From Zobellia alginiliquefaciens (GTDB lineage: Bacteria; Bacteroidota; Bacteroidia; Flavobacteriales; Flavobacteriaceae): 64,000 nt of DNA. Below the pieces are notes generated by a model. It did not search any database. It had not been told where the DNA came from and saw only the letters and a program-made list of their open reading frames with translations. The stretch covers positions 4,030,001-4,094,000 of the forward strand of contig NZ_CP119758.1 in the NCBI RefSeq assembly GCF_029323795.1, in the 5' to 3' direction. This document shows, in pieces, positions 18,303 to 27,937 of this stretch; the first letter of the stretch is position 1, and each line of letters begins with the position of its first letter. The position numbers and the translations under genes were made by a program.

Positions 18303-20096
18303 ATGAAAAATGTAAAATACATAGTATCATGTTTGATGGCAGCTACGCTTTTTTATAGCTGTGATCAAGGTATCGATTCTTTAACCGAAGTTGATCCCGG
18401 GGCAGATGCAACGGCACCGGCAATAACAATTACTTCACCTTCAGAGGGCCTAGCGGTTAAGGTAAATGAGGAGCTAGCAACGATTACCGTTAAGTTTCAG
18501 GCCGAAGATGATATAGAGCTAGGTTCGGTAGAAGTATTGCTGAACGGAACTAGAATAGGCAATTATAACAGTTTTAAAGATTACCGTAAGTTGATTGTTG
18601 ATGATTTGGTGTATGATCAATTGGAAGATGGGGCGCATCAACTTACGGTTATTGCCAAAGATTTGGATGGGAAATCTACCAGTGAGGTGGTCAATTTTAC
18701 CAAAGAGCCAGCGTATATTTCCAAATACCCTGGCGAGCTCTTATATATGCCTTTTGAAGGGGGGTATGTAGACTTGTTGAGTTTTGAAGAGGCAGAACAA
18801 GTAGGTACGCCTTCCATTAGCGAAGAAAGCTTAGCGGGAGATGGTTCTTATGCTGGTGCGGAAGACTCCTATTTGACACTAGATCCGGAACGATTCAAGA
18901 ATGCAGAGTTAAGTGCTATTTTTTGGATAAAATTAAATGCAGTACCAGACCGTGCCGGTATTTTGGCAATGAGTCCCCCTCTTAGCGAAACAGGTGGAAA
19001 TGTATTGACCAGTGGTTTCAGGTTTTTTAGGGAAAATGCAAACGGGAAACAACGTCTAATTCTTAACGTAGGGTCTGGTGATTCTAATACTAGTTTAGCA
19101 GGATGGGAAGTTGCTGAAGTTGACCCTTCTACTGATGAGTGGGTGAATGTAGCGTTGACTATTTCCCCAACGGAAGCTACGGTATATATTGATGGACAGA
19201 TGGTTCGTCAAGATCAGATAACGGGTATTGATTGGACGGATGTAAACATTCTTTCCATTATGTCTGGTGAACCTAATTTTTCAGCTTGGAATCATAAATC
19301 CGATTTAAGTTTGCTTGATGAATTGCGAATTTTTGATCGCGCTATTACGCAAGAAGAAGTGAAACAAATCATTCAAGATGATTCGGGTATCGTGGTATCG
19401 GATTACCCTCCTAATTTCTCGGGAGAGATGTTTTATATGCCTTTTGAGAATTCGTATGAGAATCTGTTTACTGGTTTGGAGGCAGATGTAGTGGGTACAC
19501 CTGGTTTTTCCGATGATGTTATTGCGGGTGAAGCTGCTTATGTAGGTGCGGAAGATTCTTATTTGACCGTTCCTTCTAACGGATTGACTACAGATGAGTT
19601 CAGTGCCACACTTTGGTACAAGGTCGATACGGAATCTGGTAATGGAGGAGTATTGACAATGAGTCCTGAAGACACCGAAAAAGATGGATATCCTGAAGTT
19701 CAGAATCTAAGGATTAGTGGTTTTAGGTTAATGCACGAGGGTGATGCTACACGAGAAATTTTCAAACTAAATGTAGGTAATGGTGAAGCTGATACGTGGT
19801 TAGACGGAGGAGATGCAGCGGCCATTAACCCAACTACGGACGGATGGGTGCATTTGGCCTTCTCTATTTCAGCTAGCAAAGCGGTACTTTATATCAACGG
19901 GGAAGAGGTTTCTCAAAATGCCGTAAGTGGTGGTATTGATTGGTCGGATTGCGATATTCTATCCATAGGTTCGGGAGCTCCAAGATTTACGGAGTGGGGC
20001 CATTTGGCCGATGAGAGCTTAATGGATGAGCTACGCTTGTTCAATAAGGCGCTATCTCAAGAAGAAATTCAAGAAATTATGAACGTTAATTTATAG
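18303..20096 (+). CDS. Double LamG surface glycan-binding lipoprotein
   Basis: A 597-residue lipoprotein (lipobox FYSC near residue 20) beginning with an Ig-like domain (about 38-135, TITSPSEGLAVKVNEELATI) and followed by two concanavalin A/LamG domains (about 140-355 and 370-595). The two LamG domains are clear paralogues: YMPFEGGYVDL and YMPFENSYENL at their starts, AEDSYLTL and AEDSYLTV, and SLLDELRIFDRAITQEE and SLMDELRLFNKALSQEE at their ends. No catalytic residues are apparent. Placed directly after SusD, it fits the surface glycan-binding protein slot of PULs, presumably binding the same glucan. Confidence 0.85.
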   Translation: MKNVKYIVSCLMAATLFYSCDQGIDSLTEVDPGADATAPAITITSPSEGLAVKVNEELATITVKFQAEDDIELGSVEVLLNGTRIGNYNSFKDYRKLIVDDLVYDQLEDGAHQLTVIAKDLDGKSTSEVVNFTKEPAYISKYPGELLYMPFEGGYVDLLSFEEAEQVGTPSISEESLAGDGSYAGAEDSYLTLDPERFKNAELSAIFWIKLNAVPDRAGILAMSPPLSETGGNVLTSGFRFFRENANGKQRLILNVGSGDSNTSLAGWEVAEVDPSTDEWVNVALTISPTEATVYIDGQMVRQDQITGIDWTDVNILSIMSGEPNFSAWNHKSDLSLLDELRIFDRAITQEEVKQIIQDDSGIVVSDYPPNFSGEMFYMPFENSYENLFTGLEADVVGTPGFSDDVIAGEAAYVGAEDSYLTVPSNGLTTDEFSATLWYKVDTESGNGGVLTMSPEDTEKDGYPEVQNLRISGFRLMHEGDATREIFKLNVGNGEADTWLDGGDAAAINPTTDGWVHLAFSISASKAVLYINGEEVSQNAVSGGIDWSDCDILSIGSGAPRFTEWGHLADESLMDELRLFNKALSQEEIQEIMNVNL

Positions 20097-20123
20097 CAGT
20101 TTAAAATCAAATTATACAATCGT

Positions 20124-21491
20124 ATGAGAGTATTGACTATAGCCCTTTTTACGGGTTCCCTTTTGATCGGGTGTGGTGGCAATCCATCAAAAAAAGAAAA
20201 AATTGGAACCCAACAAGAGCCTGAGATAGGTAAGGAATTGACCGATGAGCAGTTGTTGGATTCCGTTCAGAAACAGACGTTTGACTATTTCTGGGAAGGT
20301 GCAGAACCAGAATCTGGTTTGGCTCGTGAGCGTATTCATTTGGATAACGTTTATCCAGCTCATGACAAGGATATTATTACCACAGGTGGTTCAGGCTTTG
20401 GCCTCATGGCCATTTTGGTAGGGGTAGAGCGCGGTTTTATTAGCCGTGAACAAGCTTTGGAGCGTTACGAGAAATCGGTCTCATTTTTAGAAAAAGCGGA
20501 TAGATTTCATGGGGTTTGGCCCCACTGGCTTATGCCCGACGGAAAGATGACGCCTTTCAGTAAGATGGATAATGGAGGGGATTTGGTAGAAACTGCTTTC
20601 TTGGTACAGGGCCTGTTGACCGTAAAAGAATATTTTGAGTCGGGTAATGAGCGTGAGAAAGAACTGGCGAACAGAATTCAAAAACTTTGGGAAGAGGTTG
20701 AGTGGGACTGGTACACCAAAGGTGAAAATGTACTCTATTGGCATTGGTCGCCTGAATACAAATGGGAGATGAACTTCCCTGTAGGTGGATATAATGAGGC
20801 TCTTATTATGTATGTTTTGGCTGCAGCTTCGCCAACACATCCTATAAAAAAGGAAGTTTACGAACAAGGTTGGGCTAAAAATGGCGAAATTAAAAATGAT
20901 ACTACTTTTTATGGTTTAAGAACCATAATAAATCATTATGAGCATGACAGGTCTCCTGTTGGCCCAATGTTTTGGGCACATTATTCGTATTTGGGCCTCA
21001 ACCCGAAAGACTTAAAAGACCAATACGCAGATTATTGGAAGTTAAACGAGAACCATGCAATGATTCAGTATCGTCATGCCGTAGAGAATCCGCATGAATA
21101 TAAAGGGTACGGAAAGAATCTTTGGGGATTTACTTCTAGCTACTCAATGAAAGGGTATGCAGGTCATAGACCTGACCGTGACCTTGGTGTTATATCACCA
21201 ACGGCCGCACTTGCCTCTATGCCATATACGCCTGAGCAGAGTAAAGATTTTTTACGGTACATGTATACGGAACAGGACTCTTTAATTGGTAAATATGGTC
21301 CCTATGATGCCTTTAGCTTAGAGCACAAATGGTACGTGCCAAGGTATTTGGCAATTGACCAAGGGCCTATTCCTGTAATGATAGAGAATTATAGAAGCGG
21401 ACTTTTCTGGCAACTTTTTATGACCAATTCAGATGTGCAAAAAGGTTTAAGAAAATTAGGATTCACTTCTCCAAGTTTGCCAAATGAATAA
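20124..21491 (+). CDS. GH144 endo-beta-1,2-glucanase (copy 1)
   Basis: A 455-residue lipoprotein (lipobox LIGC) with a single (alpha/alpha)6-barrel domain of the Pfam 'glycoamylase' type, the family classified as GH144. Diagnostic segments are TFDYFWEGAEPESGLARER, GGSGFGLMAILVGVERGFIS, LYWHWSPEYKWEMNFPVGGYNE, FWAHYSYLGL and YLAIDQGPIPVMIENYRSGL. Characterised GH144 enzymes (e.g. from Chitinophaga pinensis) cut linear beta-1,2-glucan to sophorooligosaccharides. The lipid anchor suggests a position at the outer-membrane surface. It overlaps the next GH144 gene by 8 bases, which implies coupled translation. Confidence 0.9.
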   Translation: MRVLTIALFTGSLLIGCGGNPSKKEKIGTQQEPEIGKELTDEQLLDSVQKQTFDYFWEGAEPESGLARERIHLDNVYPAHDKDIITTGGSGFGLMAILVGVERGFISREQALERYEKSVSFLEKADRFHGVWPHWLMPDGKMTPFSKMDNGGDLVETAFLVQGLLTVKEYFESGNEREKELANRIQKLWEEVEWDWYTKGENVLYWHWSPEYKWEMNFPVGGYNEALIMYVLAAASPTHPIKKEVYEQGWAKNGEIKNDTTFYGLRTIINHYEHDRSPVGPMFWAHYSYLGLNPKDLKDQYADYWKLNENHAMIQYRHAVENPHEYKGYGKNLWGFTSSYSMKGYAGHRPDRDLGVISPTAALASMPYTPEQSKDFLRYMYTEQDSLIGKYGPYDAFSLEHKWYVPRYLAIDQGPIPVMIENYRSGLFWQLFMTNSDVQKGLRKLGFTSPSLPNE

Positions 21492-22890
21492 AGTTGTTGG
21501 TCTCTTTTTATTGGTCTCGTTGTGCTTTTCATGTTCTTCTGATGATGGGAAAAATGGCGCAATCGGGGTTTCCGAGCTGCCCGAAGTTCCTGAGGAAAAT
21601 GTACCTGAAGAAGAAGAGGAAGAGGAGGAAGAACTTCCGGAGCTCTCGGATGAGGAACTGTTAGACCTGACGCAAAAAGAGACCTTCAAATATTTTTATG
21701 ATTTCGCGCAAGCAGAATCAGGTGCTGCTCGTGAAAGATATCATCCTCAAGACCTGACCAATGACCCTAATACGGTTACTGTTGGCGGAACAGGTTTTGG
21801 GTTAATGGGGATTCTTGTGGGAATTGAAAGGGGATTCATTTCAAGAAGCGAAGGTGTGGAAAGACTCGCTAAAATTATGTCGTTTTTAGAGGAAGCAGAC
21901 CGCTTTCATGGCGCTTGGCCTCATTGGTTAGATGGACAGACAGGTAAGGTGCTTCCATTTAGTGAAAAAGATAATGGTGCAGATTTAGTCGAAACTTCAT
22001 TTTTAACACAGGGGTTAATTTGTGTAAAGGAATACTTAAAAAACGGTTCTCCCGAAGAAAAGGAGTTGGCAGCGCAAGCCGATAGTTTATGGAAAGGAGT
22101 GGAGTGGAATTGGTTCACCCAAGATCAAAATACTTTGTATTGGCATTGGAGTCCCGATTTTGGTTTCGATATCAACTTAGAATTAAAGGGGTACAACGAA
22201 GTTTTGATGACGTACGTTATGGCAGCGGCTTCTCCCAATTTTCCTATTAATAAAGAAATTTATGAAAATGGCTGGGCATCAAATGGCGCTATTGCCAATG
22301 GCGCTTTAGCATATGATATTCCTCTGGTTGTAGACCATGCAGGTAATTCTCCCAAAGGCGGGCCATTGTTTTGGGCACACTACTCTTATTTAGGGCTAGA
22401 TCCTCGAAACTTGGCCGACGCTTTTGTGAATTATGGTGAAGCGGCCGTAAATCATGCCAAAATCAATTTGGCGTATTGCATAGATAACCCAAAAAATTTT
22501 ACGGATTATGGCGAAGATTGTTGGGGTCTTACTGCTAGTTACAGTAGAAATGCCGATGGCGGTATAGGGTACAATGCGCATAGCCCGTCTAATGACACAG
22601 GTGTAGTTTCGCCTACCGCGGCACTAAGTTCTATGCCGTATACTCCGGAAGCTTCGATGAAAGCGTTACGGTATTTTTATAAGAATAAAGATAAACTTTT
22701 AGGCCCTGCAGGTTTTTATGATGCTTTTAGTCCGCAAAACGATTTTTGGGTGGCAGATGCATATTTGGCCATAGACCAAGGTCCTATTTTAGTTATGATA
22801 GAAAACCATAGGTCAGAATTACTATGGCGACTTTTTATGCAAAATGAAGATGTAAATAAAGGTCTGGATGCCTTAGGGTTTACCTATTAG
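21484..22890 (+). CDS. GH144 endo-beta-1,2-glucanase (copy 2)
   Basis: A 468-residue paralogue of the preceding gene, with the same motif series (TFKYFYDFAQAESGAARER, GGTGFGLMGILVGIERGFIS, LYWHWSPDFGFDINLELKGYNE, YLAIDQGPILVMIENHRSEL). The lipobox is FSC (Cys17), followed by an acidic linker with a run of Glu residues (about 39-51) that would hold the enzyme away from the membrane. Loop differences around residues 270-285 (VVDHAGNSPKGG here, IINHYEHDRSPVG in copy 1) may give a different product pattern or tolerance of substituents. The 8-base overlap with copy 1 and their divergence suggest an old tandem duplication. Confidence 0.9.
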   Translation: MNKVVGLFLLVSLCFSCSSDDGKNGAIGVSELPEVPEENVPEEEEEEEEELPELSDEELLDLTQKETFKYFYDFAQAESGAARERYHPQDLTNDPNTVTVGGTGFGLMGILVGIERGFISRSEGVERLAKIMSFLEEADRFHGAWPHWLDGQTGKVLPFSEKDNGADLVETSFLTQGLICVKEYLKNGSPEEKELAAQADSLWKGVEWNWFTQDQNTLYWHWSPDFGFDINLELKGYNEVLMTYVMAAASPNFPINKEIYENGWASNGAIANGALAYDIPLVVDHAGNSPKGGPLFWAHYSYLGLDPRNLADAFVNYGEAAVNHAKINLAYCIDNPKNFTDYGEDCWGLTASYSRNADGGIGYNAHSPSNDTGVVSPTAALSSMPYTPEASMKALRYFYKNKDKLLGPAGFYDAFSPQNDFWVADAYLAIDQGPILVMIENHRSELLWRLFMQNEDVNKGLDALGFTY

Positions 22891-22992
22891 AACCCAGTGA
22901 ATTAGTTAGGATAAGATTGAAAGGTGCCACTTTACAAGGAATGGTGCACAGGGATGTTTTGGTCTTTATTGAACGTGAATGAAAATGATAAA

Positions 22993-25278
22993 ATGTTGAA
23001 AATGAATACTCTAAAAATAAAATTACTCTCCTTTATCCTTTTGTTTGGTTTAGGATTATTTTCCGTGAAAGCACAGGAAAAGATAGATCAAGTAGAAGCG
23101 CTACTTTCAAAAATGACCTTGGAAGAAAAAATAGGGCAGCTCAATTTATTAACCCCTGGTGGAGGTATTGCCACAGGTTCGGTGGTGAGTAAAAATGTAG
23201 AAGCAAAGATAAAAGCAGGTCAGGTTGGGGGCTTGTTTGGAGTCGCAGGACCAGAGAAGGTGCGTCAGGCCCAAAAAATAGCTATTGAAAACTCTCGACT
23301 TAAAATACCGTTGTTAATTGGTTCGGATATTATCCACGGCTATAAAACTACCTTCCCCATTCCTTTGGGAACCGCAGCTAGTTGGGATTTGGAGCTGATA
23401 AAGAAAATGGCAGAGACGGCAGCCAAGGAAGCCACTGCGGACGGAATCAACTGGAATTTTTCTCCCATGGTAGATATCGCTCGTGATCCCAGATGGGGGC
23501 GTATTGCCGAAGGAGCAGGGGAAGACCCGTTTTTAGGAAGTGCCATTGCAACCGCAATGATAAAGGGCTACCAAGGTACGGATCTAAAGAAACCTAACAC
23601 CATGATGGCTACGGTGAAGCATTTGGTGCTTTATGGCGCTGCCGAAGGTGGGCGTGATTACAATTCCGTAGACATGGGAAAAGTGAAAATGTACAACCAA
23701 TATCTGCCAGTTTATAAAGCTGCCGTGGACGCAGGAGTAGGTAGCGCCATGACCTCTTTTAATGATATTGACGGCGTACCGGCTTCCGGGAATAAATGGA
23801 TGATTACGGATTTGTTGCGGAAACAATGGGGCTTTGAGGGAATGGTAGTTTCCGACTATACTTCGGTCAATGAGATGGTAGCGCATGGTTTGGGTGATTT
23901 ACAAACGGTGTCGGCACTTGCCTTAAATGCAGGCCTTGATATGGACATGGTGGGCGAAGGCTTTTTAACAACACTCAAAAAGTCTGTAGAAGAAGGTAAG
24001 GTAAGCGAGGAATCTATCACTCAGGCTTGCCGAAGAATCTTGACGGCCAAATACAACTTAGGCCTTTTTGACGACCCTTACCTTTATGCCGATGAAAGTA
24101 GACCTGAAAAAGATATTCTAAGCCAAGAGAACCGCAAGCTTGCCCGAGAAGCAGCAAGGCAATCGTTCGTATTATTAAAAAAGCATGAGAATGTACTTCC
24201 GTTACAGAAAAGTGCCAAGATAGCTCTAGTTGGACCTCTTGCGAACAATAAAAACAATATGTTGGGTACTTGGGCGCCGACAGGAGACCCGCAGCTTTCC
24301 GTTCCTGTTTTTGAAGGGTTTAAAAATGTAGCACCAAAAGCAAAAATAAATTATGCAAAAGGAGCTAACATTACCAACGACCCAGATTTGGCAAAGCGTG
24401 CCAATGTATTTGGAACGCGTGTTGAAATAGACGAACGTTCACCGGAAACGCTTTTGAACGAAGCGTTAAAGCTTGCCGCAAATTCAGATGTTATTGTTGC
24501 TGTGGTAGGAGAAGCAAGTGAATTTAGTGGAGAAGCCGCAAGCAGAACCAATTTATCCCTTCCTGAAAGTCAAAAAAGAATGTTGACCGAACTATCAAAA
24601 ATAGGTAAGCCAATGGTCATAGTCCTTATGAGCGGAAGACCTCTGACCATTGAGGACGAGTTTGCCTTGCCAGCGAGTATACTCCAGGTGTGGCATGCCG
24701 GTATTGAAGCAGGTAACGCTATCGCGGATGTTGTATTTGGAGATTATAATCCTTCGGGCAAATTAACGGCAACATGGCCGCGCAACGTAGGTCAGGTTCC
24801 CGTGTATCACAGTATGAAGAATACGGGTAGACCGATTGAAGCTGATAATTTTCAAAAATTCAAGTCCAATTATCTAGATGTAGTCAATACCCCACTTTTT
24901 CCTTTTGGCTATGGATTGAGCTATACTGAATTCGGCTATAAAAACCTGAAGGTCCAGCACTCGGAAATCGCACAGAACGAAGCGGTAGAAATTTCGGTAG
25001 AGGTTACCAATACAGGTGATTTTGATGGTGCGGAAATCGTACAGCTCTACCTTAGAGATGTGGTAAGGAGTATTACACCACCCATGCGAGAGTTGAAAGG
25101 ATTTACCAAGGTTTTCTTGAAAAAAGGCGAAACCAAGACTGTAAAATTGACACTACAACCTAATGACCTTAAATTTTATAACGGAGCACTTGAGTTTGTT
25201 GCTGAGCCAGGTGATTTTGAAATATTCGTGGGTACCAATTCGCAAGCGGAATTGAAGGCATCCTTTAAATTGAACTAG
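22993..25278 (+). CDS. GH3 beta-glucosidase
   Basis: A periplasmic GH3 enzyme of about 761 residues. The frame extends upstream to a GTG at 22924, but the signal peptide (KIKLLSFILLFGLGLFSVKAQ) favours the ATG at 22993 or 23002. Visible are the N-terminal barrel (KMTLEEKIGQLN, then ATVKHLVLYG), the nucleophile Asp near residue 288 in GMVVSDYTSVNEM, the alpha/beta sandwich (SGRPLTIEDEFALPASILQVWHAG) and a C-terminal fibronectin type III-like domain (VEVTNTGDFDGAEIVQLYLRD). Together with GH144, the likely job is hydrolysis of sophorose and beta-1,2-oligoglucosides to glucose, as in the comparable Bacteroides thetaiotaomicron locus. The esterase gene starts 1 base after its stop. Confidence 0.93.
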   Translation: MLKMNTLKIKLLSFILLFGLGLFSVKAQEKIDQVEALLSKMTLEEKIGQLNLLTPGGGIATGSVVSKNVEAKIKAGQVGGLFGVAGPEKVRQAQKIAIENSRLKIPLLIGSDIIHGYKTTFPIPLGTAASWDLELIKKMAETAAKEATADGINWNFSPMVDIARDPRWGRIAEGAGEDPFLGSAIATAMIKGYQGTDLKKPNTMMATVKHLVLYGAAEGGRDYNSVDMGKVKMYNQYLPVYKAAVDAGVGSAMTSFNDIDGVPASGNKWMITDLLRKQWGFEGMVVSDYTSVNEMVAHGLGDLQTVSALALNAGLDMDMVGEGFLTTLKKSVEEGKVSEESITQACRRILTAKYNLGLFDDPYLYADESRPEKDILSQENRKLAREAARQSFVLLKKHENVLPLQKSAKIALVGPLANNKNNMLGTWAPTGDPQLSVPVFEGFKNVAPKAKINYAKGANITNDPDLAKRANVFGTRVEIDERSPETLLNEALKLAANSDVIVAVVGEASEFSGEAASRTNLSLPESQKRMLTELSKIGKPMVIVLMSGRPLTIEDEFALPASILQVWHAGIEAGNAIADVVFGDYNPSGKLTATWPRNVGQVPVYHSMKNTGRPIEADNFQKFKSNYLDVVNTPLFPFGYGLSYTEFGYKNLKVQHSEIAQNEAVEISVEVTNTGDFDGAEIVQLYLRDVVRSITPPMRELKGFTKVFLKKGETKTVKLTLQPNDLKFYNGALEFVAEPGDFEIFVGTNSQAELKASFKLN

Positions 25279-25279
25279 C

Positions 25280-26191
25280 ATGAAAAAGCGTTTATACTTT
25301 TTTCAGGTATTGATTGTATTGGTTTTTGGGTTTCAATCTACGCAAGCACAAGAGGTGTATTTAGATAGTATTCATGCCAAAATCGGCAAAGAAACTTTTA
25401 CTTATTCCGATACCTTAAAACTGGACTTCTATTCTTCTGAAAAAGGGGTTGTACCCAATCGTCCTTTACTGATTTTAGTTCATGGTGGAGGTTTTTCCGG
25501 AGGGAAGAGAGACAATTTCTTGGAAAGCGGATTTTCAGAAGCTATGGCAAAAAGAGGCTACGCCGTTGCTTCAATCAGTTACAGCTTACGAAAAGGAAAA
25601 TCCTTTGGGTGCGATTGCCCATCCACCGAAAAAATAGAAACGTTCAAATCCGTTTCTGCCGATGTTTTGAAAGCCACTAGGTTTTTAATAGGCAAATCCG
25701 CTAAGTTGAATTTCGATAAAAATAAAATTATTCTAGTGGGCAGCAGTGCCGGGGCCGAAGCTGTTCTCAATACGGCATTTTTACAGTATCACCCGGACTT
25801 TAAAAAATTGCCTTATGGAGATATAAAATTTGCCGGTGTAGTTTCATTTGCCGGGGCCGTTCTAAATGCGGATTACATAGTGAAAAATAATGCTGTCCCT
25901 ACTTTACTATTCCATGGTAAAAAGGATAAACTGGTACCTTTTGGAACTGCGCCACACCACCACTGCATAGCATCCGCAGCTGGTTATCTTATGTTAGACG
26001 GTTCAAGGACCATTGCTGAAAGGTTGAAGGTGCTCAATACATCATGCACCTTGGTTTATGACCCGAACGGTAGTCATGATTGGGCAAATCTGCCCTATGC
26101 TCAGGTAGACCTAATTTCTGAATTTATTCTACAAAATGTTCTCAACGGAAAGCTTATCCAAAGTCACGTGAGAATGTCCCCCAAAAATTAA
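25280..26191 (+). CDS. Alpha/beta-hydrolase carbohydrate esterase-like protein
   Basis: A 303-residue exported serine esterase-like protein (signal peptide to about residue 23). The oxyanion motif LVHGGGFSGGKRDN, the nucleophile elbow GSSAG (Ser156), a likely Asp in HGKKDKLVPFG and His266 in NGSHDW form a complete triad. It is placed 1 base after GH3 and 5 bases before the sulfatase. In this context it probably removes an acyl group (acetyl or succinyl) from the imported glucan; the substituent is inference. Confidence 0.78.
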   Translation: MKKRLYFFQVLIVLVFGFQSTQAQEVYLDSIHAKIGKETFTYSDTLKLDFYSSEKGVVPNRPLLILVHGGGFSGGKRDNFLESGFSEAMAKRGYAVASISYSLRKGKSFGCDCPSTEKIETFKSVSADVLKATRFLIGKSAKLNFDKNKIILVGSSAGAEAVLNTAFLQYHPDFKKLPYGDIKFAGVVSFAGAVLNADYIVKNNAVPTLLFHGKKDKLVPFGTAPHHHCIASAAGYLMLDGSRTIAERLKVLNTSCTLVYDPNGSHDWANLPYAQVDLISEFILQNVLNGKLIQSHVRMSPKN

Positions 26192-26196
26192 TTATC

Positions 26197-27828
26197 ATGT
26201 TTCGTTTCTCAAAATTACTAGTACTGGTTTCGTTGGTATTTCTCAATTGTAAAGAGGAGACCATTGAACCTAAAAAATCAGATAAAAAGACCAACATCCT
26301 TTTTATCATGGCCGATGACCATGCTATTCAAGCCATAAGCGCCTACGGGCATCCGCTAACACAACAGGCCCCGACTCCCAATATAGACCGTTTGGCAAAG
26401 AACGGGGCGCTTTTTACGCACAGTTACGTTACAAACTCTATCTGTGGGCCAAGTAGGGCTGTAATATTGACCGGAAAACACAGTCATATAAACGGTTTCA
26501 GACAGAACGGAGATCAGTTTAACGGTAATCAGGTGACGCTACCCAAAATATTAAAATCAGCGGGGTATCAAACAGCAATTGTGGGAAAATGGCATTTGCA
26601 CGGGGAGCCTCAAGGATTTGATTATTCCAAAATAATTGTAGATCAGGGCAACTATTACAATCCGGATTTTATTGAAAAAGACGATACGACAAGAATACAG
26701 GGCTATGCGACAGATATTATTACCAATGACGCCCTTAACTGGTTGCAAAACAAAAGAAACGATAGCCTTCCGTTTTTTATGATGGTGCATCACAAAGCCC
26801 CGCATCGTAACTGGATGCCGGCATTGCGTTATATGAACAAATATGACTCCGTTCAGTTTCCATTGCCTGATACGTATTTCCCGTCCTTAGAAAATCAACA
26901 AGCGGCAGAAGCTCAACTACAGACCATATATGACGATATGTACGAGGGTCATGACCTTAAAATGAGCAAGGAATACGGAAGTACGGAATTGGCACACAAT
27001 CCTTGGACAACCGATTTTGAGCGAATGTCCCCTGAACAGAGAAACGCATGGGACAAAGCATATTTACCAAAAAATAATGCCTTTCATCAGGCGAATTTAA
27101 AAGGTAAGGATTTGGCCAAATGGAAGTTCCAGCGCTATATGCAAGATTATATGGCCACCATAGCCGCTGTAGATGAAGGTGTAGGTAAGATTTTGGATTA
27201 CTTAGAGGAATCCGGATTGGATAAAAATACGTTAGTAGTCTATACTTCAGACCAAGGTTTTTATATGGGTGAGAAAGGATGGTTCGATAAGCGTTTTATG
27301 TACGAAGAGTCTTTTGGGACCCCTTTATTAATGCAATTGCCAGGCACTATTTCAGCAGAAACCAAGGTAGACGCTATGGTTCAAAATTTGGATTTTGCAC
27401 AGACGTTTCTCGATTTTGCTGGTGTAGAAGGAGAAAGTAGAGCCATGCAAGGACAATCGTTTAAAGGACTTTTAGATGGTTCTATGAATCCTGAAGATTT
27501 TAGAGATGTACTTTATTACCATTACTATGATTATCCTGCCTTTCACATGGTGAAAAAACATTATGGCATTCGTACAGCACGGTATAAGTTAATGCACTTT
27601 TATGATGATATTGATATTTGGGAATTTTATGACCTGTACAAAGACCCAAAAGAACTGAATAACATAATTGATGATAGAACCTATTCATCTGTAATTGAAC
27701 AAATGCACCATAAGCTAGATAGTGTTCAAAAGGTTTATAAGGTAACGGAAAAGGAATTTGTGCAAGCACCTGAGAAAAAAGTAAATGATGCGTACAAACA
27801 GTTTAAACGACTGAGAGGCAAGCCATAG
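26197..27828 (+). CDS. S1-family sulfatase-like hydrolase
   Basis: A 543-residue lipoprotein-like protein (FLNC near residue 18) of the formylglycine sulfatase family. The metal-binding NILFIMADDHA, the maturation signature C-G-P-S-R (Cys83 to Arg87, with Cys converted to formylglycine), GKWHLHG and YTSDQGFYMGEKGWFDKRFMYEE are all intact, so it should be active. The overall look is that of GlcNAc-6-sulfatase-like S1 enzymes. It closes the GH144 PUL. Plain beta-1,2-glucan carries no sulfate, so either the natural substrate is sulfated or the enzyme cleaves another ester, such as phosphoglycerol, as some members of this superfamily do. Confidence 0.88.
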   Translation: MFRFSKLLVLVSLVFLNCKEETIEPKKSDKKTNILFIMADDHAIQAISAYGHPLTQQAPTPNIDRLAKNGALFTHSYVTNSICGPSRAVILTGKHSHINGFRQNGDQFNGNQVTLPKILKSAGYQTAIVGKWHLHGEPQGFDYSKIIVDQGNYYNPDFIEKDDTTRIQGYATDIITNDALNWLQNKRNDSLPFFMMVHHKAPHRNWMPALRYMNKYDSVQFPLPDTYFPSLENQQAAEAQLQTIYDDMYEGHDLKMSKEYGSTELAHNPWTTDFERMSPEQRNAWDKAYLPKNNAFHQANLKGKDLAKWKFQRYMQDYMATIAAVDEGVGKILDYLEESGLDKNTLVVYTSDQGFYMGEKGWFDKRFMYEESFGTPLLMQLPGTISAETKVDAMVQNLDFAQTFLDFAGVEGESRAMQGQSFKGLLDGSMNPEDFRDVLYYHYYDYPAFHMVKKHYGIRTARYKLMHFYDDIDIWEFYDLYKDPKELNNIIDDRTYSSVIEQMHHKLDSVQKVYKVTEKEFVQAPEKKVNDAYKQFKRLRGKP

Positions 27829-27937
27829 TTTTAATTGTTTGTTGGTTTAGGCTGAATTAGGATATCTTTCATTTTAGCGGTTGCTAAAGGAAAGAAAGTG
27901 TATTTTTATTCGACAAATAGGCCAAAATCAACCAATT

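Noticed and set aside
21456-21689. Ser-rich reverse-strand frame opposite the second GH144 gene
   Set aside because: It is the antisense image of the Glu-rich linker codons (GAA/GAG read as TTC/CTC and shifted to Ser codons), not a gene.
22924-22992. GTG start for the GH3 gene
   Set aside because: It would place 23 non-hydrophobic residues before an evident signal peptide; the ATG at 22993 or 23002 is preferred.
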